Positions 19,971 to 29,893 of a stretch of 64,000 nt of DNA are shown one piece after another. The DNA is from Vibrio sp. 10N.286.49.B1 (GTDB taxonomy: Bacteria; Pseudomonadota; Gammaproteobacteria; Enterobacterales; Vibrionaceae). Every line of letters begins with the position of its first letter. Within the stretch, counting starts at the first letter, position 1. Location of the stretch: positions 124,001 through 188,000 of the forward strand of contig NZ_MCUW01000007.1 of assembly GCF_002873335.1 (NCBI RefSeq), read 5' to 3'. The position numbers were made by a program, and so were the translations under genes. Below the pieces are notes generated by a model. It did not search any database. It saw nothing but the letters and a program-made list of their open reading frames with translations, and had not been told where the DNA came from.

Positions 19971-19986
19971 TTTAATTATAATTAAA
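19971..19986. repeat. 16-bp AT palindrome before ftsA
   Basis: TTTAATTATAATTAAA is a perfect palindrome 47 bp before the ftsA start. It contains a TATAAT-like core and could be an operator or simply an AT-rich promoter element; the sequence alone does not decide. Confidence 0.5.
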
Positions 19987-20033
19987 GCGAGTGGTTTAAA
20001 TGGTAAATGAAACTTTAGAATAAGAGAGTACAG

Positions 20034-21296
20034 ATGACTAAGACCACGGATGACAATTTGATTGTCGGTCTTGATATAGGCACTGCTACCGTGTCGGCTT
20101 TGGTGGGAGAAATTCTACCAGATGGTCAGGTTAACATTATTGGTGCCGGCTCCAGCCCATCTCGTGGGATGGACAAAGGCGGTGTTAATGATCTTGAATC
20201 TGTCGTTAAGTCAGTACAACGTGCCATAGATCAAGCTGAGCTTATGGCTGAATGTAAGATCACAAACGTCTTTATCTCTTTATCTGGTCGTCATATTGCT
20301 AGCCGTATCGAAAAAGGTATGGGAACCATTTCTGAAGAAGAAGTGTCACAAGATGATATGGATCGGGCGATACATACCGCTAAATCTATAAAAATTGGTG
20401 ATGAACAACGTATTCTGCATGTAATTCCGCAAGAATTTACCATAGACTATCAAGAAGGGATAAAAAACCCTCTTGGTTTATCTGGTGTTCGTATGGAAGT
20501 CAGCGTTCATTTGATTTCTTGCCATAACGATATGGCTAGAAATATCATCAAAGCGGTAGAGCGTTGTGGGTTAAAAGTCGAACAGCTCGTATTCTCAGGT
20601 CTAGCATCAAGTAATGCTGTGATTACGGAAGACGAACGAGAGTTAGGCGTTTGTGTCGTGGATATTGGTGCTGGAACAATGGATGTTTCCATTTGGACTG
20701 GTGGCGCTCTACGACATACCGAGGTTTTTTCATATGCTGGAAATGCAGTGACCAGTGATATTGCATTTGCGTTTGGCACACCGTTGAGTGATGCTGAAGA
20801 AATCAAGGTAAAACACGGTTGTGCATTGAGTGAATTGGTCAGTAAAGACGATACAGTGAATGTGCCTAGTGTGGGAGGCCGACCTTCTCGCAGTTTGCAG
20901 CGTCAAACGCTGGCAGAAGTGATTGAACCACGCTATACAGAGTTAATGGGGCTAGTCAATCAAACCATTGATAATGTACAAATTAAATTGAGGGAGAGTG
21001 GTGTAAAACATCACCTCGCTGCTGGTGTTGTCTTAACAGGCGGTGCCGCGCAAATTGAAGGGGTTGTTGAATGCGCCGAGCGCGTTTTTCGCAACCAAGT
21101 TCGTGTTGGCAAACCTCTCGAGGTTAGTGGTCTCACGGACTATGTTAAGGAGCCGTATCATTCGACGGCCGTAGGATTACTTCATTACGCAAGAGATAGT
21201 CAGATTAATGACGACAATGATTATAACGAACCAAAACGTCAATCGGTGTCGACACTATTCGGTAAATTGCGGAATTGGATACAAAAAGAGTTTTAA
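20034..21296 (+). CDS. ftsA: Cell division protein FtsA
   Basis: A 420-residue actin-like ATPase, the same length as E. coli FtsA, that tethers FtsZ to the membrane and signals to the divisome. Phosphate-1 loop: VGLDIGTATVSALV (about 11-24). Phosphate-2: VVDIGAGTMDVSIW. Adenosine loop: VVLTGGAAQIEG. The extreme C-terminus (SVSTLFGKLRNWIQKEF) is the amphipathic membrane-targeting helix. ftsZ follows after 29 bp with a good ribosome site. Confidence 0.97.
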   Translation: MTKTTDDNLIVGLDIGTATVSALVGEILPDGQVNIIGAGSSPSRGMDKGGVNDLESVVKSVQRAIDQAELMAECKITNVFISLSGRHIASRIEKGMGTISEEEVSQDDMDRAIHTAKSIKIGDEQRILHVIPQEFTIDYQEGIKNPLGLSGVRMEVSVHLISCHNDMARNIIKAVERCGLKVEQLVFSGLASSNAVITEDERELGVCVVDIGAGTMDVSIWTGGALRHTEVFSYAGNAVTSDIAFAFGTPLSDAEEIKVKHGCALSELVSKDDTVNVPSVGGRPSRSLQRQTLAEVIEPRYTELMGLVNQTIDNVQIKLRESGVKHHLAAGVVLTGGAAQIEGVVECAERVFRNQVRVGKPLEVSGLTDYVKEPYHSTAVGLLHYARDSQINDDNDYNEPKRQSVSTLFGKLRNWIQKEF

Positions 21297-21325
21297 CCTG
21301 AGTTGCAGGGAAACGGAGATAACAA

Positions 21326-22552
21326 ATGTTTGAACCGATGATGGAAATGTCTGACGAAGCGGTAATCAAGGTAGTTGGAGTTGGCGGTGGCGGTGGTAAC
21401 GCTGTTGAGCACATGGTGCGCGAATCGATCGAAGGGGTCGATTTCATCAGTGTAAATACAGATGCACAAGCACTCCGCAAAACGAGTATTAACCACGTCA
21501 TTCAAATTGGTGGTGATATCACAAAAGGCTTGGGAGCAGGTGCAAACCCTCAAGTTGGACGTGATGCAGCTCTAGAAGACAAAGAAAGAATTAAAGAAAG
21601 CATTACCGGCGCCGATATGGTGTTTATTGCAGCAGGAATGGGTGGTGGTACCGGTACAGGTGCTGCTCCAGTGATTGCAGAAGTGGCGAAAGAACTTGGT
21701 ATCCTAACGGTTGCCGTTGTGACTAAGCCATTTAGCTTTGAAGGTAAAAAACGTTTAGCATTCGCAGAACAAGGCATTGAAGAGCTTTCTAAGCACGTCG
21801 ATTCTTTGATAACGATTCCAAACGAAAAACTTCTTAAAGTATTGGGTCGCGGTGTCACGCTACTCGAAGCATTCGCTAGTGCGAATGACGTCCTTAAGAA
21901 TGCGGTTCAAGGTATTGCAGAACTGATTACTCGCCCAGGTATGATCAACGTCGATTTCGCCGATGTTCGTACTGTGATGTCCGAAATGGGACATGCAATG
22001 ATGGGTAGTGGTGTAGCGAAAGGTGAAGACCGAGCTGAAGAAGCGGCAGAGATGGCAATCTCTAGCCCACTTCTAGAAGACATCGATCTTGCTGGTGCTC
22101 GTGGTGTTCTTGTGAATATCACTGCTGGCCTGGATATGCGCCTAGATGAGTTTGAAACGGTTGGTAATACGGTTAAAGCGTTTGCTTCTGATAACGCAAC
22201 GGTTGTGATTGGTACCTCTCTTGACCCAGATATGAGTGATGAGATCCGAGTGACGGTTGTTGCTACTGGTATCGGCAATGAGCGTAAACCAGATATCACT
22301 TTGGTTGCCGGTGGTAAAGCGCCAGTAACTACAGCTCAACCACAAGCCGCGGTTCAAGCTCAAGCGGCAAAAGTGGAAGATAAAGTGGCACCAAATGTGC
22401 ATGTTAATGCTCATGAGAAGCCAGAGGTTAAACCGCAGACAACACCAACGGTGAATACGTCTACGGGATCAGCAAATAATGCTGTACCTAAACCTGAGAA
22501 AGAAAATGGCTACTTAGATATCCCAGCATTTTTACGTCGTCAAGCGGACTAG
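21326..22552 (+). CDS. ftsZ: Cell division GTPase FtsZ
   Basis: A 408-residue tubulin homologue that forms the Z-ring scaffold. The GTP signature [10 protein letters not shown] is present near residue 107, the N-terminal loop [15 protein letters not shown] near 17, and the synergy loop [13 protein letters not shown] near 207. After the core comes a linker rich in Gln, Ala, Val and Pro (about 325-390), longer than in E. coli (383 residues in total), and the conserved C-terminal peptide [13 protein letters not shown] that binds FtsA and ZipA. It is last in the cluster; lpxC has its own promoter. Confidence 0.98.
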   Translation: MFEPMMEMSDEAVIKVVGVGGGGGNAVEHMVRESIEGVDFISVNTDAQALRKTSINHVIQIGGDITKGLGAGANPQVGRDAALEDKERIKESITGADMVFIAAGMGGGTGTGAAPVIAEVAKELGILTVAVVTKPFSFEGKKRLAFAEQGIEELSKHVDSLITIPNEKLLKVLGRGVTLLEAFASANDVLKNAVQGIAELITRPGMINVDFADVRTVMSEMGHAMMGSGVAKGEDRAEEAAEMAISSPLLEDIDLAGARGVLVNITAGLDMRLDEFETVGNTVKAFASDNATVVIGTSLDPDMSDEIRVTVVATGIGNERKPDITLVAGGKAPVTTAQPQAAVQAQAAKVEDKVAPNVHVNAHEKPEVKPQTTPTVNTSTGSANNAVPKPEKENGYLDIPAFLRRQAD

Positions 22553-22567
22553 CTAATCCGCTCGAAT

Positions 22568-22595
22568 TTGACATAGCTCAAAATTCTGGTAGGAT
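22568..22595 (+). promoter_or_regulatory. Probable lpxC promoter
   Basis: A perfect -35 TTGACA (22568-22573), 16 bp, then TAGGAT (22590-22595), placing the start near 22602, about 50 nt before lpxC. It lies in the 99 bp after ftsZ. Confidence 0.65.
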
Positions 22596-22651
22596 TCGCG
22601 GTTGCTTACATAATCAACTGTGATATGTAACGTAGATAAAGAGGTTTGCAG

Positions 22652-23569
22652 ATGATCAAACAACGTACGCTGAAAGAAATAGTGACTACAGTGGGGGTGG
22701 GACTCCACTCTGGCCGTAAAGTAACACTAACTCTACGCCCAGCTGCGGCTAACACTGGCATAATTTATCGTCGTACAGACATAAATCCGCCGGTCGATTT
22801 CCCTGCAGACCCATTATCAGTGCGTGATACAGTGCTATGTACCGCCCTGGTTAACGATGAAGGTATTCGTATCTCTACCGTGGAGCACCTCAGTGCTGCT
22901 CTAGCGGGTATGGGTGTTGATAATATCATCGTAGAAGTTGACGCACCTGAAATCCCAATTATGGATGGCAGTGCGAGTCCGTTTGTTTACCTACTTCAGC
23001 AAGCGGGTATTGAAGTGCAAAACGCTCCGAAGCGTTTTATACGTATCAAGAAACCTGTGCGCTTTGAAGATGACGACAAATGGGCAGAGCTTCGTCCTTA
23101 TAACGGTTTCCGTATGGACTTTGAGATCGAGTTTAACCACCCGGCAATAGACTCTGATGAGCAACGCCTGAAGTTCGATTTTTCTTCTCAAGGCTTTGTG
23201 AAAGAAATCTCGCGAGCTCGTACTTTTGGTTTTATGCGCGATATTGAATATCTTCAATCTCAGAACCTATGTTTAGGTGGAAGCTTTAATTGTGCGATCG
23301 TTCTTGATGAATACCGAATTCTTAATGAAGAAGGTCTTCGTTTTGAAAACGAATTTGTGACACATAAAGTTCTAGACGCCATCGGTGATTTGTATATGGC
23401 AGGACATGCTATTGTTGGTGAGTTCTCAGCATACAAATCAGGCCACGGTCTCAATAACCAACTTCTGAGAGCAGTTTTAGCCGATCAGGAAGCGTGGGAA
23501 TGGGCGACGTTTGAAGAAGAAGCTGGCTCTCCAGTTGCTTTTGCTGACCCAGCGATGGTTCTTGCGTAG
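22652..23569 (+). CDS. lpxC: UDP-3-O-acyl-GlcNAc deacetylase LpxC
   Basis: A 305-residue zinc hydrolase, the same length as E. coli LpxC, that catalyses the committed step of lipid A synthesis. Zinc and catalytic residues are visible: the first His in [12 protein letters not shown] (about residue 79), the His/Asp pair in [13 protein letters not shown] (about 238-242), and KSGHGLNN (about 265). The ATG at 22652 (MIKQRTLKE) has AAAGAGG upstream and is preferred to an in-frame TTG 6 bp earlier. A terminator follows. In E. coli LpxC level is set by FtsH proteolysis of its C-terminal tail, which here ends in hydrophobic AMVLA. Confidence 0.97.
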   Translation: MIKQRTLKEIVTTVGVGLHSGRKVTLTLRPAAANTGIIYRRTDINPPVDFPADPLSVRDTVLCTALVNDEGIRISTVEHLSAALAGMGVDNIIVEVDAPEIPIMDGSASPFVYLLQQAGIEVQNAPKRFIRIKKPVRFEDDDKWAELRPYNGFRMDFEIEFNHPAIDSDEQRLKFDFSSQGFVKEISRARTFGFMRDIEYLQSQNLCLGGSFNCAIVLDEYRILNEEGLRFENEFVTHKVLDAIGDLYMAGHAIVGEFSAYKSGHGLNNQLLRAVLADQEAWEWATFEEEAGSPVAFADPAMVLA

Positions 23570-23588
23570 AACCAATAGAGAATTAAAT

Positions 23589-23617
23589 AAAAAGTCAGGC
23601 TTATGCCTGACTTTTTT
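23589..23617 (+). terminator. Intrinsic terminator of lpxC
   Basis: AAAAGTCAGGC and GCCTGACTTTT form an 11-bp stem around TTAT, followed by further T residues, about 20 bp after the lpxC stop. Confidence 0.92.
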
Positions 23618-24120
23618 GCGTTTGGGTCCATGAGAAGTGTCCGACAGCAATGACCTTAAGCCTTATTGTTTTCGCAAATATTGACACTGAGGCGGCGGCA
23701 TATTGCCAGGTCCATGTGATCCCTTTGCCGTGCCGCGCGATAAGATATTCAAACAGTATAGTGATCAGTTACTCATGCATTAAGACTCATGGTGCATGAT
23801 AAGATTGCGTTTTTAACAACATTTCATCTATATCGTCTTGGCGTTATTTCAGCGACAATTTACTTTTTTAAACACGTTATATGCAAAAACTTCCAAATAC
23901 ATCAAAAAAATTGGTTAAGTTTGCCTAGTTACTTGGTTGTTAGGTCAAAAATTCCTTACACTATGTCCATTAATTGGTAAGTCTGCCTTGAAATTTAGAA
24001 GTTTGAACGCAATATCAGCTTATATAGATTTTATCTCTCTTGGGTCAATAGACCTCAGTCGAGACGGAAGGCAATTTTAATAGGTCGGAATGATCTAATA
24101 GTAGAGAGAAAAAATACACA
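23618..24120. other. Non-coding gap before secA; no convincing gene
   Basis: Half a kilobase without a recognisable gene. In E. coli this position holds secM, the arrest peptide that controls secA. Neither a SecM-like peptide nor a DUF721-type gene can be read here in any frame. Short frames exist (50 codons from 23650; 63 codons from 23789) but lack homology I recognise and good ribosome sites. A weak promoter-like pair TTGGTT (23933-23938) and TACACT (23957-23962), spacing 18, would give a secA leader of about 150 nt. The stretch begins GC-rich and turns AT-rich, which could mean a decayed gene. Confidence 0.5.
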
Positions 24121-26853
24121 ATGATTACTAAGCTACTGACTAAGGTCATTGGTAGTCGCAACGACAGAACTTTGCGTCGACTAAGAAAAATTGTTAAAGA
24201 AATTAATAGCTACGAGCCTCAATTTGAGTCACTCAATGATGATGACCTAAAAGCTAAGACTATTGAGTTTCGTGAGAGACTGGATAAAGGCGAATCTCTC
24301 GATAACATTTTGCCAGAAGCTTTTGCGACCGTTCGTGAGGCATCTAAACGCGTATTCGGTATGCGCCACTTTGACGTTCAATTGATCGGTGGCATGGTGT
24401 TGAATTCAGGCCAGATCGCAGAAATGCGAACGGGTGAAGGTAAAACACTGACGGCAACACTTCCTGCTTATCTCAATGCCTTGCCTGGTAAAGGCGTACA
24501 CATCGTTACGGTCAACGATTATCTTGCGAAACGTGATGCCGAAACAAACCGAGCTTTGTTTGAATTTTTGGGTATGACCGTTGGTGTTAACGTCCCAAAC
24601 ATGCACCCGCAAGAGAAAAAAGAAGCATATCAAGCTGATATCCTTTACGGGACCAATAATGAATTTGGTTTCGATTATTTACGTGACAACATGGCTTTCC
24701 GCGTTGAAGACCGTGTACAGCGCGCTCGATTCTTTGCTGTTGTCGATGAAGTGGATTCCATCCTTATCGATGAGGCTCGTACACCTTTGATTATCTCTGG
24801 CCCTGCTGAAGATAGCTCAGAGCTTTACACCAAAATTAATACGCTAATCCCACACCTTCAAGTTCAAGATCAAGAAGACTCTGAAGAGTATCGTGGTGAC
24901 GGGCACTATACGGTCGATGAAAAATCGAAACAGGTACACCTGACCGAAACTGGCCAGGAGTTCGTTGAAGAACTACTGATCAAAAATGAAATGATGGTAG
25001 AAGGCGATACGTTGTATTCTCCAACTAACATCAGTTTACTTCACCATGTGAACGCGGCTTTACGCGCACATGTGTTGTTTGAAGTGAACGTAGACTACAT
25101 TGTGACGGAAGAAGGTGAGGTCGTTATTGTCGACGAGCATACTGGACGTACAATGCCTGGCCGTCGCTGGTCAGAAGGTCTTCATCAAGCTGTAGAGGCA
25201 AAAGAAGGCGTTAAAATTCAAAATGAAAACCAAACGCTAGCCTCGATCACGTTCCAGAACTTTTTCCGTTTGTATGAAAAATTGTCTGGTATGACAGGTA
25301 CGGCCGATACTGAAGCATTTGAGTTTCAATCTATCTACGGCTTAGAAACCGTTGTTATTCCAACCAATAAGCCAATGGTTCGTAATGACATGCCAGATGT
25401 CGTCTATCGTACAGAAACTGAAAAGTTCAATGCGATCATTGAGGATATAAAAGAGCGTGCGGCCAATGGCCAGCCTATTCTTGTTGGTACCGTTTCGATT
25501 GAGAAATCCGAGTTATTATCTAACGCATTGAAAGAGGCGAAAGTAAAACACAACGTCCTTAATGCTAAGTTCCATGAAAGAGAAGCTGAAATTGTCGCTG
25601 AAGCGGGTACGCCTGGTGCGGTTACGATTGCAACAAACATGGCAGGCCGTGGTACGGATATCGTGCTTGGTGGTAGCTGGCAGGCACAGGCAGAAGCGTT
25701 AGGTAATCCAACGCAAGAGCAAATTGATGCAATAAAAGCCGAGTGGCGAGTGGTGCACGATAAAGTTCTCGAGTCAGGTGGTCTGCATATCATCGGTACT
25801 GAGCGTCACGAATCTCGCCGTATCGATAACCAGCTGCGTGGTCGTTCGGGTCGTCAAGGGGATGCGGGTTCTTCGCGTTTTTATCTTTCTATGGAAGATC
25901 AGTTACTCCGTATCTTTACGTCAGACCGTATGGCTGGTTTGATTCAAAGTGGCATGGACGAAGGTGAAGCGATTGAGAGTAAAATGTTGTCTCGCTCAAT
26001 TGAAAAAGCCCAGCGTAAAGTAGAAGGCCGTAACTTCGATATTCGTAAGCAGCTACTTGAATTTGATGACGTTGCGAATGACCAACGTAAAGTGGTTTAC
26101 GAACTTCGTGATGAGTTGATGACAGCTGAAGACATTCGCGAAATGCTTGAGCATAATCGCCAAGATGTCTTTACCGCGGTTATCGATGAATATATTGCAC
26201 CGCAGTCTTTAGAAGATATGTGGGATGTTGAAGGTCTTCAAGAGCGCCTGAAAAATGACTTTGATTTAGATCTACCAATTAAAACCTGGTTAGAAGAAGA
26301 CGATAAGCTTTACGAAGAAGCACTTCGAGAGAAGATTCTGGAGACAGCGGTCTCGGTTTACAACCAGAAAGAAGAAACGGTTGGTGCTTCAGTACTGCGT
26401 AACTTCGAAAAATCTGTCATGTTGCAAACGCTTGATACGCTTTGGAAAGAGCATTTGGCTGCAATGGATCACCTACGTCAAGGTATCCATTTACGTGGTT
26501 ATGCTCAGAAAAACCCGAAACAAGAGTATAAGCGCGAGTCATTTGAGTTGTTCGAAGAGTTGCTTGAATCTCTAAAACTCGATGTCGTGACTATCTTGTC
26601 TAAAGTACGAGTTCAGCAGCAAGAAGAAGTTGAGCAAATGGAAGCGCAACGTCAAGCTCAGGCGGAAGAGGTCGCTCGTCGTGCTCAACCGCAACATGCG
26701 ACGGCTGAAAACCAACTCGCTGATCTTAATGAAGAGAGCAATGATGATGGTCAGCAACCTGTTGTTCGTGATGAACGAAAGGTAGGCCGCAACGAGCCTT
26801 GTCCTTGTGGTTCTGGCAAGAAATATAAACAATGCCATGGTCAGATTAACTAA
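24121..26853 (+). CDS. secA: Preprotein translocase ATPase SecA
   Basis: A 910-residue motor ATPase that drives unfolded preproteins through SecYEG. NBD1 has Walker [18 protein letters not shown] (about residue 101) and the DEAD-type Walker [19 protein letters not shown] (about 206). NBD2 contains [16 protein letters not shown] and the [25 protein letters not shown] block, followed by the helical scaffold and wing domains. The C-terminal zinc finger [13 protein letters not shown] (about 894-906), which binds SecB and lipid, is complete. Length is normal (E. coli 901). A terminator and mutT follow. Confidence 0.98.
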   Translation: MITKLLTKVIGSRNDRTLRRLRKIVKEINSYEPQFESLNDDDLKAKTIEFRERLDKGESLDNILPEAFATVREASKRVFGMRHFDVQLIGGMVLNSGQIAEMRTGEGKTLTATLPAYLNALPGKGVHIVTVNDYLAKRDAETNRALFEFLGMTVGVNVPNMHPQEKKEAYQADILYGTNNEFGFDYLRDNMAFRVEDRVQRARFFAVVDEVDSILIDEARTPLIISGPAEDSSELYTKINTLIPHLQVQDQEDSEEYRGDGHYTVDEKSKQVHLTETGQEFVEELLIKNEMMVEGDTLYSPTNISLLHHVNAALRAHVLFEVNVDYIVTEEGEVVIVDEHTGRTMPGRRWSEGLHQAVEAKEGVKIQNENQTLASITFQNFFRLYEKLSGMTGTADTEAFEFQSIYGLETVVIPTNKPMVRNDMPDVVYRTETEKFNAIIEDIKERAANGQPILVGTVSIEKSELLSNALKEAKVKHNVLNAKFHEREAEIVAEAGTPGAVTIATNMAGRGTDIVLGGSWQAQAEALGNPTQEQIDAIKAEWRVVHDKVLESGGLHIIGTERHESRRIDNQLRGRSGRQGDAGSSRFYLSMEDQLLRIFTSDRMAGLIQSGMDEGEAIESKMLSRSIEKAQRKVEGRNFDIRKQLLEFDDVANDQRKVVYELRDELMTAEDIREMLEHNRQDVFTAVIDEYIAPQSLEDMWDVEGLQERLKNDFDLDLPIKTWLEEDDKLYEEALREKILETAVSVYNQKEETVGASVLRNFEKSVMLQTLDTLWKEHLAAMDHLRQGIHLRGYAQKNPKQEYKRESFELFEELLESLKLDVVTILSKVRVQQQEEVEQMEAQRQAQAEEVARRAQPQHATAENQLADLNEESNDDGQQPVVRDERKVGRNEPCPCGSGKKYKQCHGQIN

Positions 26854-26865
26854 ATCACGATGTAT

Positions 26866-26895
26866 TAAAAAGAGCCGCTTTAGCGGCTCTTTTTG
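26866..26895 (+). terminator. Intrinsic terminator of secA
   Basis: AAAAAGAGCCGC and GCGGCTCTTTTT form a 12-bp stem around TTTA with a T-run. It lies between secA and the ribosome site of mutT, so mutT is either read through or has its own weak promoter. Confidence 0.92.
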
Positions 26896-26908
26896 CAAAG
26901 GAAGCTTA

Positions 26909-27307
26909 ATGAAACGAGTACACATTGTTGCGGGTATTATTTTTAATACTGATAAGTCTGAGGTCTATATTACTAAACGGCCAGATAAAGCTCATCAGGG
27001 TGGGTTTTGGGAATTTCCGGGTGGTAAAGTTGAATCGAGTGAAAGTGCAGAAGCCGCAATAAAGCGTGAATTGTTCGAAGAGATTGATATCCAAGTTACC
27101 GAGATTGCGCTGTTTGAACACTTGTTGCATGACTATGCTGACAAGTCACTTGCGTTTGATTTCTTTGAGATCAACGCTTTTAATCGTGAGCCATTTGGGA
27201 AGGAAGGGCAGCAGGGGCGATGGGTTGAGATAGCAACACTTAACGATTACGCTTTTCCCGACGCGAATATCCCGATACTCAATAAAGTGATCGAAAAATA
27301 CTCGTAA
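26909..27307 (+). CDS. mutT: 8-oxo-dGTP diphosphatase MutT (Nudix)
   Basis: A 132-residue Nudix hydrolase that removes mutagenic 8-oxo-dGTP from the nucleotide pool. The Nudix box runs from FPGGKVESSESAE to AIKRELFEEIDI (about residues 36-60), with the catalytic REL-EE intact; the usual final EEXGU reads EEIDI, a mild departure. The ATG at 26909 follows AAAGGA and gives the standard MutT N-terminus (MKRVHIVAGII); a longer frame would start inside secA. Its position after secA matches E. coli. Because the Nudix family is broad, neighbourhood supports the MutT call. Confidence 0.9.
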   Translation: MKRVHIVAGIIFNTDKSEVYITKRPDKAHQGGFWEFPGGKVESSESAEAAIKRELFEEIDIQVTEIALFEHLLHDYADKSLAFDFFEINAFNREPFGKEGQQGRWVEIATLNDYAFPDANIPILNKVIEKYS

Positions 27308-27362
27308 CGAACTCAAGCCCCTAGCGAGCGGAAATGCTTTACGTTACATTGGTAGAAAATAA

Positions 27363-28190
<828 letters not shown>

Positions 28191-28194
28191 CGAG

Positions 28195-28225
28195 AAAGCA
28201 CTCATTGTGAGTGCTTTTTTTTTTG
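28195..28225 (+). terminator. Intrinsic terminator of dapB
   Basis: GCACTCA and TGAGTGC pair around a 3-nt loop, flanked by A and T runs that extend the stem and end in nine or more T residues, directly after the dapB stop. Confidence 0.93.
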
Positions 28226-28603
28226 TTTTTATTTTGATTACCGTCTAAGAGTGAAACTACATAGTTATGCTTCTTTCGTTCGACGGTGTTATTGAAAACT
28301 ATAATCATCACAATGTGATGAGAATGAGCAATAAATCAACACTTCTGCAGTTTTAGGTAGTTATAATGGAGTCTTGGATTAAGTAATTGGCATTAATGCT
28401 CGTTTTTATACGTTTACTGTGCATGCTTAACGTTTGCGTTTCAATATGTGAAATATTGATATCTTTCCTGTGTGAATGTGAGACTCAAAACAATTGATTC
28501 TGGATAACTGGTTGAATTTCGTTCTTAAAATGTGTTTTTTTGAGGGTTTAAGGCGTAAACGAGTTCAGATGCAATAAAACTTAGTTTTATTTTTATCTTA
28601 TTG
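28226..28603. other. Long upstream region of carAB
   Basis: No gene is seen. The stretch holds a perfect 8-1-8 palindrome TCATCACAATGTGATGA (28305-28321) and a PurR-like half site further down. It is AT-rich and bend-prone in its last 150 bp, with several A and T runs, in keeping with the multi-protein control known for E. coli carAB (PepA, IHF, PurR, RutR, ArgR). Confidence 0.5.
28424..28439. promoter_or_regulatory. PurR-like operator
   Basis: TGCTTAACGTTTGCGT matches the E. coli PurR consensus ACGCAAACGTTTGCGT in 11 of 16 positions, with the whole right half perfect and the left half degenerate. It is about 200 bp before the predicted car P1 start, further upstream than in E. coli. Confidence 0.4.
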
Positions 28604-28632
28604 TTGACACTCATCACAGTGATAATTAGAAT
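28604..28632 (+). promoter_or_regulatory. carAB promoter P1
   Basis: A perfect TTGACA (28604-28609) and TAGAAT (28627-28632) are exactly 17 bp apart, giving a start near 28639. The spacer contains a small palindrome ATCACAGTGAT that resembles the larger one at 28305 and could be an operator. Confidence 0.75.
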
Positions 28633-28690
28633 ACCGCCAATTTGTCTGTACACCCTAATGGTCCTTTTAGTCATTGAAGAGGGAGTCAGC

Positions 28691-28729
28691 ATTGAAATTT
28701 AATTTATAATTTTTGCATCTTTATTCTGG
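28691..28729. promoter_or_regulatory. Tandem ArgR boxes with embedded -10 (car P2)
   Basis: Two 14-bp cores similar to the ARG-box consensus TGAATnnnnATTCA lie at 28693-28706 (TGAAATTTAATTTA, 2 mismatches at conserved positions) and 28714-28727 (TGCATCTTTATTCT, 2 mismatches). They are 21 bp apart start to start, the spacing of paired 18-bp ArgR boxes. A perfect TATAAT (28705-28710) lies within them and would start transcription about 20 nt before carA, as in the arginine-repressed P2 of E. coli. Confidence 0.7.
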
Positions 28730-28737
28730 AGGTTATC

Positions 28738-29877
28738 TTGAGTAAACCAGCACTGTTAGTCCTAGAAGATGGGACGATGTTCCACGGTACGTCCATTGGA
28801 GCAGACGGGTTATCCGTCGGTGAAGTTGTTTTTAATACCTCGATGACGGGGTACCAAGAAATCCTCACTGATCCATCCTATTCTCAACAGATCGTTACTC
28901 TTACCTATCCTCACATTGGCAACACTGGAACTAACTCAGAAGATGAAGAATCTTCAGCTATCCACGCACAAGGCCTTGTGATTCGCGACCTCCCTCTCGT
29001 TGCTTCTAACTTCCGTAATGAACAGTCTCTTTCTGATTATCTTAAGTCGCAAAATATCGTTGGTATTGCGGACATTGATACTCGTAAGTTGACGCGCATT
29101 CTACGTGAAAAAGGTGCTCAGAATGGCTGTGTTGTTGCGGGTAACAACATCGACGAGGCTCTAGCGCTTGCTAAAGCAAAAGAATTCCCTGGCCTTAAAG
29201 GTATGGATCTTGCGAAGGAAGTGACAACAAAAGAAGCGTATCAATGGAAACAAGGTTCGTGGACGCTTACAGGTGGACTTCCTGAGGCGAAAGCAGACAG
29301 TGAATTGCCATTCCACGTTGTTGCTTATGACTTCGGTGCAAAACGAAACATCTTACGAATGCTTGTTGACCGCGGCTGCCGCCTAACGGTTGTTCCTGCT
29401 GAAACTTCTGCTGAAGAAGTACTCGCTCTGAACCCAGACGGTGTTTTCCTTTCCAATGGTCCTGGTGATCCAGAACCATGTACTTACGCAATTGAAGCGA
29501 CAAAAGTGTTCCTAGAAAAAGGCTTACCAATCTTCGGTATCTGTCTAGGTCACCAGATTCTTGCTCTTGCGTCAGGCGCTAAGACAGTGAAGATGAAGTT
29601 TGGTCACCACGGTGCAAACCACCCGGTTAAAGATTTAGATCGTGATGTTGTGATGATTACTTCGCAAAACCACGGCTTTGCTGCTGACGAAGAAACCCTT
29701 CCAGAGACACTACGTGCAACGCACAAATCACTATTTGATGGTTCTCTACAAGGTATTCACCGTACAGACAAACCAGCATTCAGCTTCCAAGGTCACCCTG
29801 AAGCAAGCCCAGGTCCAGAAGATGCGGCACCGCTATTCGACCACTTCATTGAATTAATTAAACAGCACAACGCTTAA
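28738..29877 (+). CDS. carA: Carbamoyl-phosphate synthase small subunit CarA
   Basis: A 379-residue glutaminase subunit that hydrolyses glutamine and channels ammonia to CarB for carbamoyl phosphate, the precursor of arginine and pyrimidines. The C-terminal class I amidotransferase has nucleophile Cys269 in FGICLGHQ, the same number as in E. coli, and the His/Glu of [12 protein letters not shown]. The N-terminal domain has [17 protein letters not shown]. It starts with TTG after TGGAGG at 28727; E. coli carA also uses TTG. carB follows after 16 bp. Confidence 0.97.
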   Translation: MSKPALLVLEDGTMFHGTSIGADGLSVGEVVFNTSMTGYQEILTDPSYSQQIVTLTYPHIGNTGTNSEDEESSAIHAQGLVIRDLPLVASNFRNEQSLSDYLKSQNIVGIADIDTRKLTRILREKGAQNGCVVAGNNIDEALALAKAKEFPGLKGMDLAKEVTTKEAYQWKQGSWTLTGGLPEAKADSELPFHVVAYDFGAKRNILRMLVDRGCRLTVVPAETSAEEVLALNPDGVFLSNGPGDPEPCTYAIEATKVFLEKGLPIFGICLGHQILALASGAKTVKMKFGHHGANHPVKDLDRDVVMITSQNHGFAADEETLPETLRATHKSLFDGSLQGIHRTDKPAFSFQGHPEASPGPEDAAPLFDHFIELIKQHNA

Positions 29878-29893
29878 TCCGGAGTAGTAGATA

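Noticed and set aside
23789..23980. A 63-codon plus-strand frame in the lpxC-secA gap
   Set aside because: No good ribosome site, no signal or arrest motif, no family resemblance; it does not look like SecM.
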